Below, piece after piece: positions 17,037-25,122 of a stretch of 38,996 bases of DNA. The first letter of the stretch is position 1. Each line of letters starts with the position of its first letter. The translations under genes were made by a program, and so were the position numbers. Origin of the DNA: G020354645 sp050053515 (GTDB lineage: Bacteria > Desulfobacterota > Desulfobacteria > Desulfobacterales > G020354645); the NCBI GenBank assembly GCA_050053515.1, contig JASFTQ010000006.1, forward strand, positions 1-38,996, read 5' to 3'. The notes beneath the pieces are model-generated. The model did no database searches. It worked only from the letters and a program-made list of their open reading frames with translations, and had not been told where the DNA came from.

Positions 17037-17375
17037 ATGAAATATATTGTGGCTATGATACAGCCCCATAAACTCACCGATGTCAAGCAGGCATTATTTG
17101 ATGAAGAGGTATACGCCATGACGGTAAGCAACGCGTTGGGGTGCGGAAACACCATGGGGTATACCGAGACCTACCGAGGAGTAAAGCAAGAAGTAAATCT
17201 TCTCAAAAAAGTACGACTTGAAATTGCGGTCAATGAGGATTTTGTTGAACGAACGATTGAAGCGATCATAAAGGGGGCGAAAACTGGAGAAATGGGCGAC
17301 GGAAAAATTTTTGTCTTGGATCTCCCGCAGTGTATCCGGATTAGAACGCTGGAAAGAGGCACCAAGGCCATCTAA
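17037..17375 (+). CDS. PII-family signal protein lacking Tyr51 and Gln39 (GlnK-like variant)
   Basis: A 112-residue PII protein. The fold markers are present: the N-terminal 'MKYIVAMIQPHKLTDVKQAL', the B-loop GEMGDGKIFV with Gly87-Asp88-Gly89-Lys90, and Arg101/Arg103 of the C-loop, so ATP/ADP binding is likely kept. The T-loop is unusual. Alignment with E. coli GlnB places Gln at position 51 instead of the uridylylated tyrosine (YRGVKQ versus YRGAEY) and Thr at position 39 in place of the Gln that coordinates Mg-2-oxoglutarate; Lys58 is kept. It is therefore predicted not to be a GlnD substrate on Tyr51 and to sense 2-oxoglutarate differently, or not at all. A G-rich Shine-Dalgarno (17021-17027) precedes the ATG. 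It lies 30 bp before the SPFH gene, behind a sigma-54 motif. Confidence 0.92.
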   Translation: MKYIVAMIQPHKLTDVKQALFDEEVYAMTVSNALGCGNTMGYTETYRGVKQEVNLLKKVRLEIAVNEDFVERTIEAIIKGAKTGEMGDGKIFVLDLPQCIRIRTLERGTKAI

Positions 17376-17405
17376 TAGAAAAGAAAAAATTCAGGAGGTG
17401 CAAAC

Positions 17406-18671
17406 ATGATAGGTATCTGGACAGCAATTGCGATATTCGCAATATTGCTCATTCTGGCTTTCATCAAAGCCAATTTAAGGATTTGCCACCCCAATGAGAT
17501 ATTGGTTTTTTCGGGCAGGAAGCGAAAGCTAAAAGACGGGGCTGAAGTCGGTTATCGGGTCATTAAAGGCGGGCGGGGTCTTAAAATTCCCATCATAGAA
17601 TCTGTGACCCACCTGCCGCTGACCATCATCCCCATCGACATTGAACTCAGTGGGGCCCTCACCAATGGCCTGATACCAGTCAATATCGAAGCCATGGCCA
17701 ACATCAAAATTGCCGGCAGTGAGGAGGAAGGACTTTCCAGTGCCTTAGAGCGATTCTTAGGAAAAAATCTCAATGATATCTCACAGATCGCAAGAGAAAA
17801 TCTGGAGGGAAGCTTGCGGGGTGTTCTGGCTAAATTAACTCCGGAAGACGCCAACAATAACAGACTGGAATTTGCCGAAAAGGTTGTGCAGCAGGCTAGA
17901 GACGACCTGGGGCGACTGGGTTTGGTGCTGGACACTTTTAAAATAAAACATCTCTCTGACAACGAAGGATACCTGGATGCCATCGGACGGAAAAAGAACG
18001 CCGAGGTCAGAAGGGACGCGGAGATAGCTGAAGCCAATGCCGAGGCCGAATCAAAGCAAGTCGCAGCAGAAGCCAAGAAAAAAGGAAATGTGGCCGAAGC
18101 CGAAGCTGATGTAACCATCGTCGCAGCGGAAAATACACTGAGGGTAAAAAAGGCCGACCTGGCGGCCGTGGCGCTTCGGGCTGAAGCCAAGTCAAAAGTT
18201 GCCGGAGATATCGCCAGGATCGAAGAGGAAAAAATCCTTGAAGCTCAACGGGTCGAAATGAATAAAAACAAATATGAAGCCGATGTCATCGTGCCGGCCC
18301 AAGCAGAAAAACAAGCCATGGTGTTAAAAGCCATAGGGAATGCTGCCAGCATCGTCGAGGATGGCAAAGCAACCTCGGAAGCCGTAAAGGTAATGCGGCA
18401 GGAATGGGAGAAAGAAGACACCCGGGAACTCTTCCTCATTCAGCAACTTCCGGATATCCTGGACAAGGTGACCCGCGTGGTTTCCGACAATTTAGCTATC
18501 GACAAAGTCACCATTTTGGATAGCGGCAATGGACAGGGTATGCCATCCTATGTCAAGGGGGTTACCGGCTTTATCGTTGCGATTTTTGAGCAGATAAAAA
18601 ATGCCACCGGATTGGATATACCTGAAATACTTCAAACCAAGAGCAAATCCGTAGCAGACATTACTCGTTAG
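17406..18671 (+). CDS. SPFH/flotillin-like membrane-anchored protein
   Basis: A 421-residue SPFH (stomatin/prohibitin/flotillin) protein. Residues ~3-20 form a single hydrophobic anchor (TAIAIFAILLILAFIKA), residues ~25-200 the SPFH domain ('HPNEILVFSGRK', 'PLTIIPIDIELSGALTNG'), and residues ~200-330 an Ala/Glu-rich coiled coil with repeated EAEA-type heptads as in flotillins. The C-terminal ~90 residues are unassigned. AGGAGGTG (17393-17400) lies five bases before the ATG, giving strong translation. Flotillins form membrane microdomain scaffolds. Sitting between a PII variant and a glutamine synthetase, 13 bp from the latter and one gene before amtB, it could serve as a membrane platform for nitrogen-assimilation proteins (inference). 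No NfeD-type partner gene is adjacent, unlike many bacterial SPFH operons. Confidence 0.88.
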   Translation: MIGIWTAIAIFAILLILAFIKANLRICHPNEILVFSGRKRKLKDGAEVGYRVIKGGRGLKIPIIESVTHLPLTIIPIDIELSGALTNGLIPVNIEAMANIKIAGSEEEGLSSALERFLGKNLNDISQIARENLEGSLRGVLAKLTPEDANNNRLEFAEKVVQQARDDLGRLGLVLDTFKIKHLSDNEGYLDAIGRKKNAEVRRDAEIAEANAEAESKQVAAEAKKKGNVAEAEADVTIVAAENTLRVKKADLAAVALRAEAKSKVAGDIARIEEEKILEAQRVEMNKNKYEADVIVPAQAEKQAMVLKAIGNAASIVEDGKATSEAVKVMRQEWEKEDTRELFLIQQLPDILDKVTRVVSDNLAIDKVTILDSGNGQGMPSYVKGVTGFIVAIFEQIKNATGLDIPEILQTKSKSVADITR

Positions 18672-18684
18672 TAAAGGTGAACAA

Positions 18685-20016
18685 ATGTTGCAGTGCAAAT
18701 CAAAAAAAGATGTCCTGAGAATTGTTAAAGACAAGGACGTAAGTTTTATCCAGTTCTGGTTTACGGACATCCTGGGCATCTTAAAATCCTTTGCCATTAC
18801 GCCATCCGAATTGGAGGTTGCTTTAGAGGAAGGAATGGGGTTTGACGGTTCTTCTATTGAGGGATTTGCCCGTATCGAGGAAAGCGACATGATCGCCATG
18901 CCGGATCCAGCTACGTTTCGGTTTCTCCCCTGGCGACCAAGTGAACGGCCGGTGGCGCGAATGTTCTGCGATATTCTCCAGCCGGATGGAACACATTATG
19001 CGGGCGACCCCCGATATGTATTGAAACGTGCATTACAAAAAGCAGCCGACAAAGGATACAAATATTATCTGGGGCCGGAGCTGGAATTTTTCTACTTTGA
19101 AAGCAGCCAAGCCCCGAAAATCCTTGACAAGGGGGGCTATTTTGATTCCCGACCTCTGGATCTGGCCGGGGACTTGAGACGTGATACGATTTTCAATCTT
19201 CAGAGCATGGGCATCCAGGTGGAATACAGCCATCATGAAGTGGCCCCCAGCCAACATGAAATTGACCTGCGCTACGATGAGGGCCTGAATATGGCTGATA
19301 AAACCATGACCTATCGCGTGGTGGTCAAGGAAGTCGCCCGAAAACACGGCGTTTACGCAACTTTTATGCCCAAACCTATTTTTGGTGAGAATGGCAGCGG
19401 CATGCATGTACATCAATCGCTTTTTCGGGGGGACATCAATGTTTTCTACGATCCCAATGACCCATATCATCTCTCTGATGTTGCCAAATCGTTTATTGCA
19501 GGAATTATGCGACATGCCCGAGAAATTGTAGGTGTCACCAATCAGTGGGTCAACTCATATAAACGGCTGGTTCCGGGCTACGAAGCCCCAGTCTATATCT
19601 CATGGGCCCGGCGCAACCGCTCGACCATGATTCGTGTGCCGAACTACAAACCCGGCAAAGAAGTGGCCACGCGCATTGAATTCCGCTCTCCCGATCCTTC
19701 CTGCAATCCTTATCTGGCCTTTGCTGTGATGCTGGCAGCGGGCTTGAAGGGTATTGACGGCAACTATCCTCTGTCAGATCCCATCGAAGAGGATATTTAC
19801 GAGATGAATGAGGCGGCTAGACAGCGCAGCGGGATTGTATCACTGCCGGGCAGCCTGTTTGAAGCAATTCAGGAGTTGGAAAAGAGTCAACTGGTAAGAG
19901 AAACGCTCGGTGATCATATTTATCAACAGTTCATCGCCAATAAAAAAATTGAATGGAATCGCTTCCGAACCCACGTCAGTGAATATGAGATCAAAAATCA
20001 CCTGCCACGGCTCTAA
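18685..20016 (+). CDS. glnA: Glutamine synthetase, GSI-alpha (non-adenylylated) type
   Basis: Glutamine synthetase condenses glutamate and ammonia using ATP. At 443 residues this is the short GSI-alpha form of Firmicutes and archaea. The fingerprint GFDGSSIEGFARIEESDM includes Arg63, equivalent to the Bacillus feedback-inhibition Arg62. The active-site motifs GPELEFF, HHEVAPSQHEID, GSGMHVHQS and RIEFRSPDPSCNPYLAF are intact. At the adenylylation position it reads EEDIYEMNEA, not the DKN-[LI]-YDLPPEE of GSI-beta, so GlnE control is not expected. ATG follows AAAGGTGA. The gene lies 13 bp after the SPFH gene and upstream of amtB. It is clearly not a recent duplicate of the gene at 22134-23546. 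Confidence 0.96.
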   Translation: MLQCKSKKDVLRIVKDKDVSFIQFWFTDILGILKSFAITPSELEVALEEGMGFDGSSIEGFARIEESDMIAMPDPATFRFLPWRPSERPVARMFCDILQPDGTHYAGDPRYVLKRALQKAADKGYKYYLGPELEFFYFESSQAPKILDKGGYFDSRPLDLAGDLRRDTIFNLQSMGIQVEYSHHEVAPSQHEIDLRYDEGLNMADKTMTYRVVVKEVARKHGVYATFMPKPIFGENGSGMHVHQSLFRGDINVFYDPNDPYHLSDVAKSFIAGIMRHAREIVGVTNQWVNSYKRLVPGYEAPVYISWARRNRSTMIRVPNYKPGKEVATRIEFRSPDPSCNPYLAFAVMLAAGLKGIDGNYPLSDPIEEDIYEMNEAARQRSGIVSLPGSLFEAIQELEKSQLVRETLGDHIYQQFIANKKIEWNRFRTHVSEYEIKNHLPRL

Positions 20017-20183
20017 CCGCCAGGCCGGGATCACAATAAAGAATGTATGCCTGAGGTGAGTTATAGCAAGCGTTTAGGGTATTGCTTGTTCTTTCTCAGT
20101 CTGGCTCCGTCGAGTTTAAAAATTGCTGGGTCGATAATACAAATCGGCCAGATGACAAGGCTGAACAACGATAAGGAGATGAA

Positions 20184-21551
20184 ATGTACAGAAGAGTTTT
20201 TCTTTTAACTGTTATTGTTTTTGTTATTTTCGGATTTTCAGCAAGCATTGCAGAGGCTTCAGATGGACCGACTGCAAAGTCTATTGCAGTCGACACCATC
20301 GCACTCGATACAGGCTGGACTTTAATTGCCGCAGTTTTGGTAATGTTTATGCAGGCCGGATTTGCAATGCTCACGGCCGGGTTTTCTCGCTCTAAAAACG
20401 CTTGTAACATGTTGATGAAAAATCTTATGGACTTTTGCTTTGGTACTGTAACCTATTGGGCAATTGGCTTTGGCTTGATGTTTGGGGCGGGCAATCTTAT
20501 CTTCGGCAACAGTGGATTTTTCCTGATAGACTCGGGAAATACTTTTGCCTCTTTAAACTGGACCCAGGTCCCGTTGGAATGTAAATATTTCTTTCAACTG
20601 GTATTCTGTGCCACTGCTGCAACGATTGTGGCCGGGGCAATGGCAGAGCGGACAAAATTTATTGCATATATTTTTTACAGCATCATCATCACGGCTATCA
20701 TTTATCCCCTTGTAGGACACTGGATCTGGGGTGGAGGCTGGCTGGCGGCGATTGGCATGTGGGATTTTGCCGGATCAACCGTCGTGCACTCCACGGGAGG
20801 CTGGCTGGCCCTGGTGGGGGCCTTTATGCTTGGTCCCCGGACGGGCAAATATAATCGAGATGGCTCTTCAAACGCCATCACAGGGCATAGCATTCCGCTG
20901 GCAACCCTGGGTACCTTTATTCTGTGGTTCGGCTGGTTTGGATTTAACCCGGGAAGCACCATGGCTTTAGTATCGGACATTGCGCATATTGCTGCTACTA
21001 CCAATCTCGCCGGGGCAGCCGGTGGCATTTCTGCTATGATCACGTCTTGGTGGATGTTCAAAAAAGCCGATATCAGTATGGCTCTTAACGGTGTTCTCGG
21101 CGGACTGGTAAGCATTACCGCTTCTTGCGCCTTTGTTTCTGCCGGTAGTGCCATATGGATCGGTATCATTGGGGGTGTTCTCGTCGTTCTCGGGGTTGTA
21201 TTTATTGATCAAATTTTACATGTCGATGATCCTGTCGGTGCAATCACTGTCCACGGTATCTGTGGTTCATGGGGCACACTCGCGCTGGGGCTTTTTGCTC
21301 AGGATAAGTTTTCGCCGGGAACGACAGGAAACGGCATATTTTTTGGAGGAAGCTGGAAGCTCATCGGCGTTCAGGCCCTCGGTGTTATTTCTGTTTTTGC
21401 CTGGTGCTTGCTGGCAGGTATTATGATGTTCTTTGTCATCAAACATTTGGTGGGATTAAGGGTCCGCAGAGAGGAAGAGCTACGAGGTCTTGATATTGAT
21501 GAACACGGCATGGAGGCATACTCAGGATTTCAGGTTTTTACGACACAATGA
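20184..21551 (+). CDS. amtB: Ammonium transporter AmtB
   Basis: AmtB is the trimeric inner-membrane ammonium channel controlled by PII docking. The 455-residue protein starts with a cleavable signal (hydrophobic 'VFLLTVIVFVIFGFS', then AEA|SDG), as in E. coli AmtB, followed by about eleven hydrophobic segments. The twin-histidine pore residues are in VVHSTGGW (near residue 200) and VHGICGSWG (near 355). The cytoplasmic tail LRVRREEELRGLDIDEHGME ends in the family's usual YSGFQ-like motif and is the expected PII docking helix. AAGGAG lies before the ATG. The 167-bp gap after the GSI-alpha gene shows no sigma-54 box, so it may share upstream transcription. It sits between the two PII/GS sets. 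Confidence 0.96.
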   Translation: MYRRVFLLTVIVFVIFGFSASIAEASDGPTAKSIAVDTIALDTGWTLIAAVLVMFMQAGFAMLTAGFSRSKNACNMLMKNLMDFCFGTVTYWAIGFGLMFGAGNLIFGNSGFFLIDSGNTFASLNWTQVPLECKYFFQLVFCATAATIVAGAMAERTKFIAYIFYSIIITAIIYPLVGHWIWGGGWLAAIGMWDFAGSTVVHSTGGWLALVGAFMLGPRTGKYNRDGSSNAITGHSIPLATLGTFILWFGWFGFNPGSTMALVSDIAHIAATTNLAGAAGGISAMITSWWMFKKADISMALNGVLGGLVSITASCAFVSAGSAIWIGIIGGVLVVLGVVFIDQILHVDDPVGAITVHGICGSWGTLALGLFAQDKFSPGTTGNGIFFGGSWKLIGVQALGVISVFAWCLLAGIMMFFVIKHLVGLRVRREEELRGLDIDEHGMEAYSGFQVFTTQ

Positions 21552-21772
21552 GAAATTGACCTAAAACAAATGGAAATATTTGGAATTTTATCAGATCGCC
21601 AACCAAATCGAACAAGAATGTTGCATCCGGGCTTGAAAGAATCTATTAGATACACTGTCAGTATTTTCATTTGACAAACAACTATTTTTAGGATTAGAGG
21701 ACCACCTCAGGTGAAACATCCAAATAAATAGTGCAAAGGTCCAGGGAAGCCAAAAAATTGGGGGGATCGTTA

Positions 21773-22111
21773 ATGAAAAAAATAGAGGCCATCATCAAGC
21801 CTTTCAAGCTGGATGATGTAAGGGAGGCTCTCAACGAAGTCGACATCCAGGGGATGACCATATCAGAAGTCAAGGGATACGGCCGGCAAAAAGGACACAA
21901 GGAAGTTTACCGAGGGGCGGAATATGTCGTCGATTTTATCCCTAAAATCAAAATCGAAATTGTGGTTGATTCCGACCAAGCCGACGAAGTGGTTAAAAGA
22001 ATCCGCCAAGCCGCCAATACCGGAAAAATAGGCGACGGGAAGATTTTTATCTTCCCCGTTGAAGAAGCGATACGGGTCAGGACGGGGGAGACCGGAAAAG
22101 ACGCTATTTAA
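21773..22111 (+). CDS. glnB: Canonical nitrogen regulatory protein PII
   Basis: A 112-residue PII protein of textbook form: 'MKKIEAIIKPFKLDDVREAL', T-loop GYGRQKGHKEVYRGAEYVVD with Gln39 and Tyr51, B-loop NTGKIGDGKIFI, and C-loop IRVRTGETGKDAI. It should bind ATP and 2-oxoglutarate and be uridylylated by GlnD. The start is the ATG at 21773 after a GGGGGG run; an in-frame GTG at 21731 would add 14 residues not found in the family. It lies 22 bp before the GSI-beta gene, forming the classic glnB-glnA pair. Upstream, TTGACA at 21671 has only a weak -10 partner (TTAGAG), and no sigma-54 motif was found, so its promoter type is uncertain. Confidence 0.97.
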   Translation: MKKIEAIIKPFKLDDVREALNEVDIQGMTISEVKGYGRQKGHKEVYRGAEYVVDFIPKIKIEIVVDSDQADEVVKRIRQAANTGKIGDGKIFIFPVEEAIRVRTGETGKDAI

Positions 22112-22133
22112 CTTTTGAAGGAGGACGTTAGGT

Positions 22134-23546
22134 ATGACACCCAAACAGGTTTTGGAGATGGCCAAGGAAAAAGGGGCAAAAGTCGTTGATTTGCGCTTTA
22201 TGGACTTTCCGGGAGTATGGCAACACTTCACCGTACCCGTCAGTGAGCTTGAAGAAGCAAGCTTTGAAGACGGATTCGGTTTTGACGGGTCGAGCATTCG
22301 CGGGTGGCAACCGATCCACGCCAGTGACATGCTGGTGGTTCCGGATGCCGCCACCGCAAAGATGGATCCGTTTTATCAAGAACCCAGCCTGGTGTTGATC
22401 GGCAACATCGTTGACCCGGTAACCCGGGAATCCTACACCCGGGATCCGCGCTTTATTGCCCAGAAGGCCGAGAATTATCTCAAAAGTTCCGGCATCGGTG
22501 AGATCGCGTATTTTGGACCGGAGGCCGAATTCTTCATTTTCGACGAAATCCGTTTTGAGTCCGCCCGGCATCGGGCATTTTATGAAATCGATTCCGTTGA
22601 AGGCACCTGGAATTCGGGGCGGGAAGAGTGCCCCAACCTCGGCTATAAACCGCGGCCCAAGGAAGGATACTTTCCGGTGCCGCCCATGGATAAATTCCAG
22701 GATATCAGAACGGAGATGCTGTTGACACTCGAGGACTTGGGAATTGAAATCGAGACCCAGCACCATGAAGTGGCTACCGCCGGTCAGGCTGAAATAGATA
22801 TGCGATTCAAACCGTTGCTGCAAATGGCCGATCAGCTGATGTGGTTCAAATACGTGCTAAAAAATGTTGCCTATAGTCATGGTTTCACCGTCACGTTCAT
22901 GCCGAAGCCGATTTTTGAAGATAACGGGACCGGCATGCACACCCATATCAGTATCTGGAAAGAAAACAAACCGTTGTTTGCCGGTGATAAATATGCCGGT
23001 GTCTCCCAGGAGGCCCTCTATGCCATTGGCGGTATTCTCAAGCATTGCAAAGCCCTGTGTGCTTTCACCAACCCGACCACCAATTCCTACAAACGGTTGG
23101 TTCCAGGCTTTGAAGCACCGGTTAATCTGGCATATTCCAGCCGAAACCGCAGTGCCGCCGTCCGCATTCCCATGTACTCGCCGTCGCCGAAAGCAAAACG
23201 GATTGAATTCAGAACACCGGATCCATCCTGCAACGGTTACTTGGCATTTTCAGCCATGCTGATGGCCGCCATTGACGGTATCCAAAATAAAATAGACCCG
23301 GGGGATCCGCTGGATAAAAACATTTATGATCTCCCGCCCGAAGAGCTGGCCGAAGTCGCATCGGCACCCGGCTCTTTGGAGGAGTCACTGGCGGCACTGC
23401 AAAAAAACCCGGAGTTTCTCTTGAAGGGTGAGGTGTTTACCCAGGATGCCATCGATATGTGGGTTGAATACAAAATCGAAAACGAGGTCAATCCGATCAA
23501 GTTGCGGCCCCATCCCCATGAGTTCTACCTGTATTTCGACATTTAG
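22134..23546 (+). CDS. glnA: Glutamine synthetase, GSI-beta (adenylylatable) type
   Basis: A 470-residue GSI-beta glutamine synthetase, the length of the enterobacterial enzyme. Its fingerprint GFDGSSIRGWQPIHASDM lacks the Bacillus Arg62 context. The active-site motifs GPEAEFF, HHEVATAGQAEIDMRF, GTGMHTHIS and RIEFRTPDPSCNGYLAF are intact. The adenylylation motif DKNIYDLPPEE places the target tyrosine at residue 398, so GlnE (11029-13905) should regulate it. Strong GGAGG lies upstream of the ATG, and glnB lies 22 bp before it. The stop codon overlaps the 3' end of the convergent activator gene by 4 bp, with no terminator visible between them. Confidence 0.97.
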   Translation: MTPKQVLEMAKEKGAKVVDLRFMDFPGVWQHFTVPVSELEEASFEDGFGFDGSSIRGWQPIHASDMLVVPDAATAKMDPFYQEPSLVLIGNIVDPVTRESYTRDPRFIAQKAENYLKSSGIGEIAYFGPEAEFFIFDEIRFESARHRAFYEIDSVEGTWNSGREECPNLGYKPRPKEGYFPVPPMDKFQDIRTEMLLTLEDLGIEIETQHHEVATAGQAEIDMRFKPLLQMADQLMWFKYVLKNVAYSHGFTVTFMPKPIFEDNGTGMHTHISIWKENKPLFAGDKYAGVSQEALYAIGGILKHCKALCAFTNPTTNSYKRLVPGFEAPVNLAYSSRNRSAAVRIPMYSPSPKAKRIEFRTPDPSCNGYLAFSAMLMAAIDGIQNKIDPGDPLDKNIYDLPPEELAEVASAPGSLEESLAALQKNPEFLLKGEVFTQDAIDMWVEYKIENEVNPIKLRPHPHEFYLYFDI

Positions 23547-25075
23547 CGGTAGTGGCGGTAATCTACCCCATACCTCTGGGCCTTGTAAGCAAAAATCCTG
23601 ATGGTGGTTTGTAAAATTTTGGCAGCCCGGGAGATATTGCCCCTCGTATTTTTGAGGGCGTCGATAATCATTTCCCGTTCCAGATTGGCCACCGCATCCT
23701 CCAGGGAAAAAGCCGGCAAGGTATCCGATTCCACACCGGTCTGGAGGGTGGGGGGCAGATGATAGCTGTGGATCACCCCTTCTTCGCACAGCAGTACCGC
23801 CCGTTCGATGCAGTTTTCAAGCTCTCTGACATTTCCCGGCCAGTGATATTGTATCAGCATATCAATGGCCGGTGTTGAAAATCGGCGGATGTCCTTGTGG
23901 TTCTCTTTAGCGTATCGTTCCAGAAAATGATCCGCCAACAGTAAAATATCTGTCTTGCGTTCTCTCAGAGGCGGCATGTAAATCGGAAATACGTTCAACC
24001 GGTAATACAGGTCCCCCCTGAAGCTTTCCGCTCCGACCGCTTGCTCCAGATTTTTGTTGGTTGCCGCAATGATACGGACATCTGTTTTGATCGTTTGATT
24101 TCCGCCGACGCGTTCGAACTCTTTTTCCTGTAAAATACGCAATAGGTTGACCTGAACGTCCAACCCAAGAGACCCTATTTCATCTAAAAAAATCGTTCCT
24201 TTGTGGGCCCGTTCGAATTTTCCCGTCTTTCGTTTGATGGCACCGGTAAAAGCGCCTTTTTCGTGCCCGAACAATTCGCTTTCAATCAGATTAACCGGCA
24301 ACGCGGCACAATTGACTTTGACAAAAGCATTTTGCGCCCTGTGACTGTTGTAATGGATGGAATGCGCGGCCAATTCTTTGCCGGTCCCGCTTTCCCCGCG
24401 AATAAGTACGGTGGTATTGCTTTTGGAAACCTGAGAAATCATTTGAAAGACTTCCCGCATCTTATTGCTGTTACCAATAATATTGGTGACACGGTATTTG
24501 TTTTCCAGTTCCTTGCGGAGTCTGCGATTCTCATCCCGCAATTTCTCCTTTTCCAGACGGATGGTTTCAAGATTGATGACATGGCGGGCAACCATGGTTG
24601 CCACAACCGAGAGAAGTTTTTGTCCGTTCTTGAGGTTGTAAGATTCATCATAAGGTCGATCCACGCTCAGGGCTCCGATCACCTGGCGGCCTTTTTTAAT
24701 GGGCACACAAATAAAAGAAAGCTCCTGAAAGGCTTGGGTCTTTCTGGTGGCCGTGCGGTCCAGAAACAGGGGTTCCTCACTGATGCGCGGTACGGCCACC
24801 CCTTTGCCGGACTGTATGACCCGACCGGTAATTCCCTCCCCCAGTTTATATTTCACTCTGGCCATGGCACTTTGCGGCAACCCATGGGCAACTATTATGC
24901 TGATCTCGTTGCGCAACGGATCTAGAATGGTTACGGTGCCGCGCACCATATTCAAGGTGCTGGACAGGATGTCTAAAACCTTATATAAAGATTTCTTCAG
25001 GTCCAGATGCTCGTTTAGCGCTTCACTGATTTCGTAAAGGAAGGTGACTTCCTCGATGGATTTGAGCGGACTCAT
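23543..25075 (-). CDS. Sigma-54-dependent activator, GAF-AAA-Fis (NifA-like)
   Basis: A 510-residue enhancer-binding protein. It has an N-terminal GAF domain (~20-180), an AAA+ domain with Walker A GESGTGKE near residue 230, the sigma-54-contact loop GAFTGA near 272, Walker B TIFLDEIG, and an arginine-finger region, then a Fis-type HTH at ~465-505 ('ALKNTRGNISRAAKILQTT'). It has no receiver domain, so it is NifA-like rather than a two-component NtrC. PII proteins often control NifA-type GAF domains; here that is inference from context. It is a natural candidate for driving the -24/-12 promoter at 16943-16957. Its upstream region is interrupted by a 331-bp MITE, beyond which lies the palindrome shared with that promoter region. 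Nitrogenase genes are absent from the window, so I do not name it nifA. Confidence 0.93.
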   Translation of the reverse strand: MSPLKSIEEVTFLYEISEALNEHLDLKKSLYKVLDILSSTLNMVRGTVTILDPLRNEISIIVAHGLPQSAMARVKYKLGEGITGRVIQSGKGVAVPRISEEPLFLDRTATRKTQAFQELSFICVPIKKGRQVIGALSVDRPYDESYNLKNGQKLLSVVATMVARHVINLETIRLEKEKLRDENRRLRKELENKYRVTNIIGNSNKMREVFQMISQVSKSNTTVLIRGESGTGKELAAHSIHYNSHRAQNAFVKVNCAALPVNLIESELFGHEKGAFTGAIKRKTGKFERAHKGTIFLDEIGSLGLDVQVNLLRILQEKEFERVGGNQTIKTDVRIIAATNKNLEQAVGAESFRGDLYYRLNVFPIYMPPLRERKTDILLLADHFLERYAKENHKDIRRFSTPAIDMLIQYHWPGNVRELENCIERAVLLCEEGVIHSYHLPPTLQTGVESDTLPAFSLEDAVANLEREMIIDALKNTRGNISRAAKILQTTIRIFAYKAQRYGVDYRHYR

Positions 25076-25122
25076 TTTTTACCGGTTCACCAGTGTCTTT
25101 TTCAAATTTGGAATGTTTTTTA

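Noticed and set aside
17037..17375. NifI-type PII protein
   Set aside because: The T-loop keeps the GlnB/GlnK-like TETYRG context and length, and no nitrogenase genes are adjacent.
17552..18190. Long (212-codon) open frame antisense to the SPFH gene
   Set aside because: Ser/Ala/Arg-rich composition is the mirror of the Ala/Glu/Lys coiled coil; no ribosome-binding site or family resemblance.
22128..22823. 231-codon open frame antisense to the GSI-beta gene
   Set aside because: The sense strand encodes an unmistakable glutamine synthetase; the antisense product has no recognisable domain.
18685..23546. The two glnA genes as a recent tandem duplication
   Set aside because: They belong to different classes (GSI-alpha 443 residues, GSI-beta 470 residues) with distinct fingerprints and regulatory sites.
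24203..24925. 240-codon open frame antisense to the sigma-54 activator
   Set aside because: It covers the conserved AAA+ and GAF coding region; its protein looks like a codon-bias shadow.
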